Under the pieces are notes generated by a model. It was not told the DNA's origin. It worked only from the letters and a program-made list of their open reading frames with translations, and ran no database searches. This document shows, one piece after another, positions 34,580 to 42,805 of a DNA stretch of 64,000 bases (position 1 is its first letter; the number at the start of each line of letters is the position of its first letter). Position numbers and translations under genes: made by a program. This DNA comes from Tissierellales bacterium (GTDB taxonomy: Bacteria > Bacillota > Clostridia > Tissierellales > Tissierellaceae): the NCBI GenBank assembly GCA_030146915.1, contig JASLAT010000011.1:5344-69343 (forward strand). The letters are read 5' to 3'.

Positions 34580-35866
34580 CTAAGCAAATAAATTAGGTAA
34601 AAATAAGGCAACGCTTTCGGAATAAGTTATTACTATTAGCACTAAGATCAAAGCAATTATAAAAGGCCATACTTCTTTTATAAAGTCTTCTAAACTTACA
34701 CCTGTTATAGAACATACTGTAAACATCATAGAACCAAACGGTGGAGTAAGTCCTCCAATCATTATGTTTACTATAAATATCATACCAAAGTGCAATGGAT
34801 CTACTCCAAAAACTTTTACAGCCGGAACTAATAAAGGTGCAAGAATTACTAATGCTGCTCCACCTTCTATAAACATTCCTATAAATAATAAAATTAGGTT
34901 TATAACCATTAATAAAACAAATGAACTATCAGTTAATCCCATTAAACCTTCTGTTATTAACTGAGGAATTCTTTCTAATGTTAAATAATATCCAAAAACT
35001 TTTGCACTTGCAATTATTATCATAACTGCACCTGTACTTTTTACTGTTTCTTTTAATATTATTGGTATATGTTTTAATTTTAATTTTTTATAAACTAAAA
35101 GTCCAACTAAAGTAGCAAATACCACTGCTATTCCTCCTGCTTCCGTTGGAGTAAACATACCTAATCTCATACCTAATATAATACCAAATGGTATAAATAA
35201 AGCCCATATAGACTTTAGAAACTGACTTAAAATTTCTACAATTGTAGCCGCTTTTGCTCTACTTGGCGTATAATTTCTTTTTACAGCAATTATATGAACT
35301 GTAACCATTAAAGCTAAAGTCATTAAAACACCTGGTGTATAAGCTGCTAAGAACATATCACCTACAGATATATTTGCAATTATTGCATAAAGTATAAGGT
35401 TTGTTCCTGGTGGTATTACTGGACTTACTGCTGAAGATGCTGCCGTTACTGCAGCAGAAAACGGAAGTGAAAAACCTTTTTTCTCCATTTCTGGAACTAA
35501 TATTTTAGATTGCATCGCAGCATCTGCATTTGCAGAACCTGAGATTCCACCCATTAGTGCACTTAGTAGTACGTTAACTTGTGCCAATCCTCCCTTTGTA
35601 TGTCCTACTAGAACATTGGCAAAATCCATTAAAGCTTCACTAATTCCTGAGTAATTCATAACAGAACCCATCATTATAAAGAAAGGAACTGCTAAATATG
35701 GAAAGGATTCTATAGATGTAACAAATTGTTGAATAACCATTTCCATTGGCATACTTGAGTTTATAAATATAAAATAAAATAATGATGATCCCATAAGTGC
35801 AAAGGCAATTGGAATGTTAAGAAAAAATAAAATAAATAATACTATTATTGGATATAACGATTGCAT
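34580..35866 (-). CDS. TRAP transporter large permease (DctM-like)
   Basis: Polytopic membrane protein, 428 residues, of the DctM family. Typical segments include AVPFFIMMGSVMNYSGI, LLSALMGGISGSANADAAMQSKILVPEM, SAVSPVIPPGTNLI and FTPTEAGGIAVVFA. It works with the DctQ and DctP proteins encoded immediately upstream to import a carboxylate-type solute with a Na+ or H+ gradient. SD GGAGGAGG. Confidence 0.93.
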   Translation of the reverse strand: MQSLYPIIVLFILFFLNIPIAFALMGSSLFYFIFINSSMPMEMVIQQFVTSIESFPYLAVPFFIMMGSVMNYSGISEALMDFANVLVGHTKGGLAQVNVLLSALMGGISGSANADAAMQSKILVPEMEKKGFSLPFSAAVTAASSAVSPVIPPGTNLILYAIIANISVGDMFLAAYTPGVLMTLALMVTVHIIAVKRNYTPSRAKAATIVEILSQFLKSIWALFIPFGIILGMRLGMFTPTEAGGIAVVFATLVGLLVYKKLKLKHIPIILKETVKSTGAVMIIIASAKVFGYYLTLERIPQLITEGLMGLTDSSFVLLMVINLILLFIGMFIEGGAALVILAPLLVPAVKVFGVDPLHFGMIFIVNIMIGGLTPPFGSMMFTVCSITGVSLEDFIKEVWPFIIALILVLIVITYSESVALFLPNLFA

Positions 35867-35889
35867 ATCCGACCTCCTCCCTTACTAAA

Positions 35890-36354
35890 TTAACTATTTA
35901 AAAATGCTTTCTTGAAACTTTCAACTAAAAACTTTAAAGAATATATTGTTATAAGTGCGAATGATATAACAATTGATGAATTTATATAAGCATAAGATAT
36001 TTCTAATGCCGCTGTTATTTTTGTAGAACCTGCTACATATTTATAACTAAAGTAAAACATTAATGCGGATAGAATAGTCATTAATAATGCCGTTAAAAAT
36101 TCAACTACTTGCTTTCCCTTTGGTGGTAATAATTTAACTAAAGCTTCTACACCTATAAGGTGATTTGTTTTATAAGCATTAGCTAAACCTAAAAATATAG
36201 TCCATACAAAGGCCCCTACTGCTACTTCTTCTGCCCAATGATATGTGAACTTTAAAAAATATCTAGTAAATACATTCATTATTACTATCACTACAGTTAT
36301 TGATAAGAATATACTTCCTATATATAGTTCAAAATCCTCTAAAAATTTCTTCAT
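35890..36354 (-). CDS. TRAP transporter small permease (DctQ-like)
   Basis: Four transmembrane helices in 154 residues, with the family motif YHWAEEVAVGAFVWTIFLGLANAYKTNHLIGVEAL (helix 2 region; residues about 38-72). Middle gene of the dctP-dctQ-dctM set, 23 nt before dctM. Confidence 0.92.
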   Translation of the reverse strand: MKKFLEDFELYIGSIFLSITVVIVIMNVFTRYFLKFTYHWAEEVAVGAFVWTIFLGLANAYKTNHLIGVEALVKLLPPKGKQVVEFLTALLMTILSALMFYFSYKYVAGSTKITAALEISYAYINSSIVISFALITIYSLKFLVESFKKAFLNS

Positions 36355-36421
36355 TTCTACCTCCTATAATTTATTTATGAAATATTAAAAGGGTCTACTA
36401 TTTTTCGACCCCTTCATTAAA

Positions 36422-37450
36422 CTAATTTAGCTCTTCTTTTATAGTCTTTAACTCTTTCATAATCTCGTCGTATATTCCTGGAGTCCATTTATCGAACTTA
36501 TCGAATACTGGTGCAGCTGCTTCAACAAAAGCTTCAGTATCTACTTCATGGAAGTTAACTCCTTCAGCTTTTAATAGCTCTGCATACTCTTCTTCTAATT
36601 TGATAGTCGCTTCTAAGTTATCTTGAGCACCTTTATCGAATTCTTCTTGTATTATAGTTCTTTGCTCTTCAGTTAAGCTATTCCATAAATCATTAGATAT
36701 AGTAACTGCAGATACACCTAATAGATGATTTGTTAAAGAGTATTCCTTAACATTTTCATATTGTCCTGTTCCATAATAAGTCATTATAGAACCTTCAACA
36801 CCATCGATAACCCCTTGTTGTATAGCTGCATATGTGTCAGGGTAAGGCATTGAAACTGGATTTCCTCCCATTGCTTCAATAGTATAAGTGTATAATTGAC
36901 TGGTTGGAACTCTGATGTTCAAACCTTTCATATCTTCTGGTTTAGTTATTGGTTTTTTAGTCATCATACTTCTAAATCCAAATAACCAATCTGTAGATAT
37001 TACTTTTATTCCCTTTTCTTCAGCTTGTTTAGTTAAGCCTTCTACTAATGGAGTATCCATCATAGCTAAATACTCATCAAAAGTTTTGTATAAGAATGGT
37101 CCTGTTACTGCATTATAGTCAGGTACATAATCTCCTAAGAAATTTACACCATCTACTAAGATCCAATCTGAACCTTGAACTACTTGCTCCATACCATCTT
37201 TACCTATTGGTAATATACCACCTGTGAATAATTGTAATTCTAATGAACCTTCTGCTCTTTCGTTAATATTGTCTACTACTTTTTTTAATGATTTTGCAGT
37301 TTGTTCATCATCAACAAATTTAGTACTAACCTTTATAACTTTTTTATCTCCCTTAGCTCCACCTGAAGACGGAGCCTTATCTCCACCACAAGCTACTAAG
37401 GATAGGGTTAATGCCAGTACTAATACGATTGATAAAAATCTTTTTTTCAT
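36422..37450 (-). CDS. TRAP transporter substrate-binding lipoprotein (DctP family)
   Basis: Lipoprotein signal with lipobox LSLVAC, then the DctP fold: AEGSLELQLFTGGILPIGKDG near the N-terminus, GLNIRVPTSQLYTYTIEAMGGNPVSMPYPDTYAAIQQGVIDGVEG in the middle. The conserved Arg in NIRVP binds the ligand carboxylate in this family. Start set at ATG 37450 with AAGGAGG; the TTG two codons upstream abuts the SD. First gene of the operon, behind a strong promoter and a leader terminator. Ligand unknown. Confidence 0.92.
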   Translation of the reverse strand: MKKRFLSIVLVLALTLSLVACGGDKAPSSGGAKGDKKVIKVSTKFVDDEQTAKSLKKVVDNINERAEGSLELQLFTGGILPIGKDGMEQVVQGSDWILVDGVNFLGDYVPDYNAVTGPFLYKTFDEYLAMMDTPLVEGLTKQAEEKGIKVISTDWLFGFRSMMTKKPITKPEDMKGLNIRVPTSQLYTYTIEAMGGNPVSMPYPDTYAAIQQGVIDGVEGSIMTYYGTGQYENVKEYSLTNHLLGVSAVTISNDLWNSLTEEQRTIIQEEFDKGAQDNLEATIKLEEEYAELLKAEGVNFHEVDTEAFVEAAAPVFDKFDKWTPGIYDEIMKELKTIKEELN

Positions 37451-37456
37451 TGACAA

Positions 37457-37598
37457 TCCTCCTTATTATTAAAACAAACGCCTATTAGGCAAATAAAGCT
37501 AACTATGGTAGATATATGTAGAATTATATAGACACAAAAAAAGCCAGAGCTATGGCTGTGCCCTGAAGTAATATAACTACCTATTTCACATATAGCTT
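37457..37598 (-). promoter_or_regulatory. 5' leader of the TRAP operon with premature terminator
   Basis: About 140 nt of leader from the predicted start to dctP. AGCCA pairs with TGGCT (37541-37556), followed by seven T on the minus strand, a strong intrinsic terminator before the gene. The 5' end AGCTAT can instead pair with ATAGCT in the terminator loop and would disrupt it, as an antiterminator would. Regulation by attenuation or a small riboswitch is inferred; I cannot name a class. Confidence 0.5.
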
Positions 37599-37605
37599 TA
37601 ATAAA

Positions 37606-37634
37606 ATATTACCATTTACTTCTTACTATGTCAA
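37606..37634 (-). promoter_or_regulatory. promoter of the TRAP operon
   Basis: Minus-strand TTGACA (37629-37634), 17-bp spacer, TAATAT (37606-37611). Confidence 0.7.
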
Positions 37635-37840
37635 TGCAATTAATTGTCAAATAGAAGCATATATAACAACCTTAATGGTCATAATATACATATATATGAC
37701 CTATAATTGTAACTATATTAACAGCATATTAAGTTTTTTTTAGATTACAATACATTATATTGTAATATTTTAGCTAATAAGTACAACTTATAGTACATAC
37801 TATATTATTAGAAAACTCTATATATTCAACCTATTAATAA
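37635..37840. other. non-coding region with several inverted repeats upstream of the TRAP promoter
   Basis: No reading frame of interest. It holds a 25-bp near-palindrome (37677-37701, GGTCAT ... ATGACC), a 9-bp inverted repeat (ATTACAATA 37744-37752 with TATTGTAAT 37758-37766) and further AT-rich dyads. Candidate operator sites for the TRAP promoter. Confidence 0.4.
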
Positions 37841-37875
37841 GTAAAAAAGTTATACTATTAGTATAACTTTTTTAC
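37841..37875 (-). terminator. terminator after lplA
   Basis: 17-bp perfect arms around one base, with T-run on the minus strand, immediately downstream of the lipoate ligase gene. Confidence 0.75.
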
Positions 37876-37881
37876 TTTAAA

Positions 37882-38853
37882 TTAAATTTTTTCTATTTCT
37901 ATTTTTAAATCATTAATAATTTCCTGATTTTTTAATTGTTCCTTAATACATAAGATTATATTATCTTTTTCAAATTTATTACCTAATAATGATTTTGATA
38001 GCTCATCAAAATTATCAACAATAATACTATCTGTATAAATTTTTGCTTTATTTATAACACCAGAGTCAACTTCTAATAAAACTTCTATAATACCCCAGTC
38101 AAATTTTTTCTCAAATGCTACATTGTAGTTAGGGCTCTCTGAGTAAGTCCAATCCCAAGACTTATACTTATTAACCTTGTTCATTATTCTACAATTATTT
38201 TTAATTTTATCTTCTGTAATATATTTTGCTTCCTTAAAAGGGTATACTTTTTTAAATGATCTTGATAAAGCTTCCTTTAAACTTTCAGCAGTTATTTTTT
38301 TATCTATCTGTGAAAGATTTAATACCCTAGACCTTACAGAATCAATACCTTTTGATTCTAGTTTTATTTTAGATACTGTTAAATAATTATTAAGTTTACT
38401 TAGATCTACATCTATTAATAAAGTGCCATGATGACAAAATATCTCTTCCTCTTCATAAAAGGCATTTCCTGAAATTTTTTTACCCTGAACCTCCAGATCA
38501 TTTCTTCCATTAAATATAGCGTTTATACCTAAATATGATAAGGCTTCATTTACTATATCAAAATTTTCCTCAATATTGTTCTTCTTTTTCTTGCTAATAA
38601 TAGTGAAGTTAAGATTACCTAAATCATGAAAAACTGCCCCACCACCACTCCTTCTTCTAACTAAGTGAACATTATCCTCTCTTATTTTTGATATATTACA
38701 TTCTTTATAAGGATTTTGGTTTCTACCTATAACTATAGTATTATCATTTTGCCATAGGTAAAGAGTATTTTTTCCTTCCTCTATTAAATATTCTTCTAGA
38801 GCTAAGTTGTATGCAGGATCAAAGCTATTTGAAACTATAAGTTGATTGTTCAT
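37882..38853 (-). CDS. lplA: lipoate-protein ligase A family protein
   Basis: Attaches lipoate to lipoyl domains via lipoyl-AMP. The conserved core is NTIVIGRNQNPYKECN, then VRRRSGGGAVFHDLGNLNFTII (residues about 66-87) with the RRxxGGGxVxHD motif, and GKKISGNAF with the catalytic Lys. A C-terminal accessory domain is present, as in self-sufficient LplA enzymes (323 residues). It is 9 nt downstream of a dihydrolipoyl dehydrogenase gene that itself carries a lipoyl domain, its likely substrate. Confidence 0.93.
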   Translation of the reverse strand: MNNQLIVSNSFDPAYNLALEEYLIEEGKNTLYLWQNDNTIVIGRNQNPYKECNISKIREDNVHLVRRRSGGGAVFHDLGNLNFTIISKKKKNNIEENFDIVNEALSYLGINAIFNGRNDLEVQGKKISGNAFYEEEEIFCHHGTLLIDVDLSKLNNYLTVSKIKLESKGIDSVRSRVLNLSQIDKKITAESLKEALSRSFKKVYPFKEAKYITEDKIKNNCRIMNKVNKYKSWDWTYSESPNYNVAFEKKFDWGIIEVLLEVDSGVINKAKIYTDSIIVDNFDELSKSLLGNKFEKDNIILCIKEQLKNQEIINDLKIEIEKI

Positions 38854-38862
38854 AATTTCCTC

Positions 38863-40548
38863 CTATTTATGAATAGCCTCTGCATCTAAATCTAAAATAG
38901 ATTCAAACAGTACTTCTGATACTGTTGGATGAGCATAAACAACATCTTTGGCTTTATCTATAGTTATCTTATTTGCAATTAAGTTAGTATAAGTGCTTAG
39001 AAGATCTGTAGCACCTAATCCTATTAAGGAAGCTCCTATAACTTCTCTAGTTTCTTTATTTGCAATTACTTTTACAAAACCATTTGTTTCATCTTCTACT
39101 AAGGCTTTTCCATTAGCCATATATGGAAATTTACCTACTATATATTCTATACCTTCATCTTTACAGTCCTTTTCACTCATTCCTACTAAGCCTATCTCTG
39201 GATCAGTAAATACTGCCTCCGGTATAGCGGAATAATCCATTTTTTTATCTAAACCCAGTATATTATCAACTGCTACAAGTCCTTGTTTTGATGCAACATG
39301 AGCCAGATTGTAAATATTGGTTGCATCTCCTATAGCATAAATATCTGGATTAGTTGTAAGCATTTTATCATCTACTTTTATTCCTCTTGTTTTTTCGGAT
39401 ATTTCTACATTTAATAAATTAAGATTTAAACCTTCTAAGTTAGGTTTCCTACCTGTTGCAATTGCTAATTTATCAGCGGTAACTATTTTTTCTTCACCTG
39501 CTTGTTCAATTATAACTGCTTTACCCCCACCAACTGTTGACTTTATTTCTTTAGTTGTAGCTCCTTCTATTAAATTTATACCATTGTCAAGAGCACTTTT
39601 TCTAACTACTTCGATTACGTCATCATCTAAATTAGGGAATATTGTATCTGATCTTTGAATTACAGTAACCTTAGTTCCTAATTTACTATAAATAAATGCA
39701 AATTCCATCGCTATTACTCTTCCACCTAAAATTATTAAAGACTCTGGAATCTCTCTTAACTCTAATAATTCATCAGAAGTTAAAATATCTTCTTCTAAAG
39801 CACCTGGAAAATTTGGTATAGATACCTTACTGCCTGTTGCTAAAATTAATTTTTCAAATTTAACTAAAACTTTTTTATTTGCACAATCCACTTCTATAAG
39901 TTTTTCACTATGAGCTCTTCCTCTACCATATAAAACTTTTATTTTATTTTTTTCCATACTTGCCTGGATCCCTGAAACTAATGTTGAAACAACTTGGTCC
40001 TTTCTATCCATCACTTTTTCAATGGATAATTTAGCAGAAGTATTTTCTAACCCAAAAATATCAGCTTTATCAAATAAATCCTTTATATAAGTACTCTGGA
40101 CCATAGATTTAGTTGGGATACACCCTCTATTAAGACAAGTACCTCCTAGTTCATCTTCTTCTATAAGAATAACACTTTTACCTTTTTGACTTGCCCTTAT
40201 AGCAGCTACATATCCTCCTGGACCTCCACCTAAAACAACAACTTCAGCAGATTCTTTCTCTTCTTTTTTGTCTGATGAATCATCATTAGTAGCTTTTATC
40301 GTTTCTTGACTATCTATTTTCATTATACCAATTACCTGGTCTTTTTTTACCTCTTCCCCTTCTTCTATATTCAGTTCCTTTAAGATACCTGCAAACTTAG
40401 ATTTAAACTCACTGGCCCCTTTTTTTCCTTCTAAACTAAAAAGTACATCTCCTTCATTTACTTCTTTTCCTACCTCTACATTTACTTTTCCAATTTTAGC
40501 ACTAGGTTGAAAACCTGGTAAACTTTCTATTACTATTTTCTTTTCCAT
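38863..40548 (-). CDS. lpdA: dihydrolipoyl dehydrogenase with N-terminal lipoyl domain
   Basis: An N-terminal biotinyl/lipoyl domain (residues about 1-75) has its modified Lys at 43 (LEGKKGASEF, aligned with ETDKA of E2 proteins). A linker leads to the E3 flavoprotein: FAD motif VVLGGGPGGYVAAIRA, redox disulfide GGTCLNRGCIPTK, and the C-terminal YAHPTVSE with the catalytic His-Glu. Start at ATG 40548 after AGGAGG; an upstream frame extension has no SD. The partner complex (pyruvate, branched-chain or acetoin dehydrogenase, or glycine cleavage) is not in this window. Confidence 0.95.
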   Translation of the reverse strand: MEKKIVIESLPGFQPSAKIGKVNVEVGKEVNEGDVLFSLEGKKGASEFKSKFAGILKELNIEEGEEVKKDQVIGIMKIDSQETIKATNDDSSDKKEEKESAEVVVLGGGPGGYVAAIRASQKGKSVILIEEDELGGTCLNRGCIPTKSMVQSTYIKDLFDKADIFGLENTSAKLSIEKVMDRKDQVVSTLVSGIQASMEKNKIKVLYGRGRAHSEKLIEVDCANKKVLVKFEKLILATGSKVSIPNFPGALEEDILTSDELLELREIPESLIILGGRVIAMEFAFIYSKLGTKVTVIQRSDTIFPNLDDDVIEVVRKSALDNGINLIEGATTKEIKSTVGGGKAVIIEQAGEEKIVTADKLAIATGRKPNLEGLNLNLLNVEISEKTRGIKVDDKMLTTNPDIYAIGDATNIYNLAHVASKQGLVAVDNILGLDKKMDYSAIPEAVFTDPEIGLVGMSEKDCKDEGIEYIVGKFPYMANGKALVEDETNGFVKVIANKETREVIGASLIGLGATDLLSTYTNLIANKITIDKAKDVVYAHPTVSEVLFESILDLDAEAIHK

Positions 40549-40744
40549 TAAAATCCTCCTAATAATACATTTTTCCAAATTGTGTAACATTTTAATGATA
40601 TAATAGTTAATTTTTTTTGTCAATCCATCTTAAAAGTTGATATTAACAAGCTTTAAGACCGGTTATATTTGTCACTCTTATTAATTTTTCAGATTAAATA
40701 TGCTGCTTATTAGAAAATATATGATGTAGATAATTTTATATTTT

Positions 40745-40780
40745 AATCTAAATATAGTTTTTTTAAACTAAATTTAGATT
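40745..40780. promoter_or_regulatory. 36-bp inverted repeat between lpdA and the OsmC gene
   Basis: 16-bp arms (40745-40760 and 40765-40780, one mismatch) around TTTT, in the intergenic region of the divergent lpdA and OsmC genes. Possible operator for either promoter. Confidence 0.4.
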
Positions 40781-40890
40781 GATATCAAATTGTATAGAAT
40801 TTTTTTTATATTCTTTTTTTATTTATTGAATCAATAATTTTTATATGATACTATATAACTCTAACATTTATATTAAGGAGGAATTTATTT

Positions 40891-41331
40891 ATGGCAGATG
40901 TAAAATTTAATGCAGTAGTAGAAGCGAAAGATGGATTAACTATGTCTTGTAAATCTAGAGATTTTGAAATTACTCTTGATGAGCCAACAGATCTTGGAGG
41001 TAATGATCTGGGTATGAATCCAGTAGAGTGTTTATTAAACGCTATAGGAGCTTGTAAAGCTATTGTAGCTAGAAGTTTTGCACCAGCTTTTGATATTAAT
41101 ATAAGTAATATTAAAGTTGAAGTTGAAGGTACATTAAATACTGATGGATTTATGGGCCTAGATGAAAATGCAAAAATAGGCTTTTCTAATTTAGAGACTA
41201 ACTATTATTTTGAATCAGATGCAGATGATTCAAAACTTGAAGAATTTATTAAATTTGTTGATGGTAATTGTCCAGTTATGGATACTATAATAAATACACC
41301 AAGTATAGAATCAAAATTAAACAGATTATAG
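40891..41331 (+). CDS. OsmC family protein
   Basis: 146-residue OsmC/Ohr-like protein. The N-terminal strand region, LGGNDLGMNPVECLLNAIGACKAIVARSFA with the first reactive Cys at position 52, and C-terminal VDGNCPVMDTI with the second Cys match the two-Cys thiol peroxidase layout. Family members reduce organic hydroperoxides, often with lipoyl cofactors regenerated by dihydrolipoyl dehydrogenase, which makes the divergent lpdA gene a notable neighbour. SD AAGGAGG. Confidence 0.9.
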   Translation: MADVKFNAVVEAKDGLTMSCKSRDFEITLDEPTDLGGNDLGMNPVECLLNAIGACKAIVARSFAPAFDINISNIKVEVEGTLNTDGFMGLDENAKIGFSNLETNYYFESDADDSKLEEFIKFVDGNCPVMDTIINTPSIESKLNRL

Positions 41332-41345
41332 TTTAAAAACAACTA

Positions 41346-41380
41346 AAACCTTGCTAATTAAATAATAGTTAGCAAGGTTT
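41346..41380 (+). terminator. terminator after the OsmC gene
   Basis: 12-bp perfect stem (41346-41357 with 41369-41380) followed by a T-rich stretch. Confidence 0.7.
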
Positions 41381-41454
41381 TACTTTATCTATAATTAAAA
41401 ACCTACCTTATAGTTATAAACCTTTTAATTAACCCATGCTAGATTTCACTTTTC

Positions 41455-42522
41455 CTACCTATTTCTAGTTTTATAGTATTCATAATCGATACCCCTATAA
41501 AGAGCGTATTGCTTAGCTCTTCCTTTTATAATAATATTCGTGTTTCTAAGCTCTTCTAAATTTTTTACAGATAAAAGATACATATGCATCTTTATTTCTT
41601 CTATCCATTTATTTAATATTATAATTGTAGTTTTTAATCCATGATTCCTAATATTATCTACAATAGGCTGAGTAATTCCAACTGCTTTAGCGCCTAATGC
41701 TAAACACTTTAATATATCAGATGAATTTCTTATTCCAGAACTAACTAGTATTTCCATACTGTCGATATAATCTTTAGACTCTAAAAGAGATAGAACTGCA
41801 GATTGTCCGTAATCTTCTAAAAAACTATACTGTTTATTATTTATACTAAAACTAATAGTCCTATCTAAATTATTACCGCTATAACCTGATATATCAATTG
41901 TTTTTACTCCTATTGACTTTAACCTTCTCAAAGTTTCTCTCTTTATAGAATTCCCTGTTTCTTTTACAAGTATTGGATATTTTAGAGACCTTATTAAATT
42001 TTTAAGACTTATAAATCTTGATGATACCTTAGTAATTCTCTCTGGAACAGCCACTTCCTTTAAAAAGTCTAATTCAACCTGTAATGCTTTAAAATCTAAT
42101 AAATCCTTTTCACTAAATAATAATTTAGCCTTATAATCATTAGCTAAATTCACTATATAATTAGTACTATTAAACTTTTTATTCATTAAAGATCTTTCTG
42201 AAATAACTTGGTTATCTATTTTTAAACTCTCATTGTAATCTACTAAATTTTTTATAGATGAGATTAAAGTTAGTCCAGTTTCCTTTGCTATTAAGTTTAA
42301 TTGAGAATTTATTAACCTTATCTTATCACTATCACCTTTTACTGTATTTATAAATATAGGTTTATCTAGTTTTATTCCTAATATAGTAGTAGATATGTCT
42401 ATATTATTATAACTTACTCTTCCGAATCTATTAACCTTTATATTTAGACTATCAAAATCTGATTCAAACATTTCATTTAAAACTCTATTTAATAACTTAC
42501 TATGCTCTTTTTTAGCCTTCAT
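41455..42522 (-). CDS. divergent type 2 isopentenyl-diphosphate isomerase-like protein
   Basis: The TIM-barrel frame of IDI-2/FMN alpha-hydroxy-acid dehydrogenases is clear: ILVKETGNSIKRETLRRLKSIGVKTIDISG, FLEDYGQSAVLSLLES, and ILVSSGIRNSSDILKCLALGAKAVGI (FMN-phosphate region). However, the catalytic H-L-N-x-x-Q-E segment reads E-L-D-F-L-K-E (residues 150-156), and the N-terminal MTGG-type FMN motif reads TVKGD. So it is an IDI-2 homologue that has probably lost isomerase activity. Start at ATG 42522 after AAAAGGAGA. Single gene, no mevalonate or other isoprenoid genes nearby. Confidence 0.75.
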   Translation of the reverse strand: MKAKKEHSKLLNRVLNEMFESDFDSLNIKVNRFGRVSYNNIDISTTILGIKLDKPIFINTVKGDSDKIRLINSQLNLIAKETGLTLISSIKNLVDYNESLKIDNQVISERSLMNKKFNSTNYIVNLANDYKAKLLFSEKDLLDFKALQVELDFLKEVAVPERITKVSSRFISLKNLIRSLKYPILVKETGNSIKRETLRRLKSIGVKTIDISGYSGNNLDRTISFSINNKQYSFLEDYGQSAVLSLLESKDYIDSMEILVSSGIRNSSDILKCLALGAKAVGITQPIVDNIRNHGLKTTIIILNKWIEEIKMHMYLLSVKNLEELRNTNIIIKGRAKQYALYRGIDYEYYKTRNR

Positions 42523-42749
42523 ATAGACTCTCCTTTTCATATTTAAATGTTTAGAATATAAATTACAAATCTAATATGTCTATAACTAATCTCATTCTTC
42601 AAAATATAGCAAAATACTTGTTTGAATTTTCCGACTTTATCATATTTATATTATATCTACTAAGGTATTATTAATACTGGTCTTTTTTTGCTTATTTATA
42701 AAACCTACTATCAGTATATTCAAAGAATCTTAAGTTTACAGTAAAATAA

Positions 42750-42782
42750 AACCCCTTAATTCCATATCGGAATTAAAGGGTT
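42750..42782 (-). terminator. terminator after the glycosyltransferase gene
   Basis: 14-bp stem with one mismatch and a 5-nt loop, T-rich on the minus-strand 3' side. Confidence 0.65.
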
Positions 42783-42805
42783 AGAATAATATGGGGCTTC
42801 TTATT

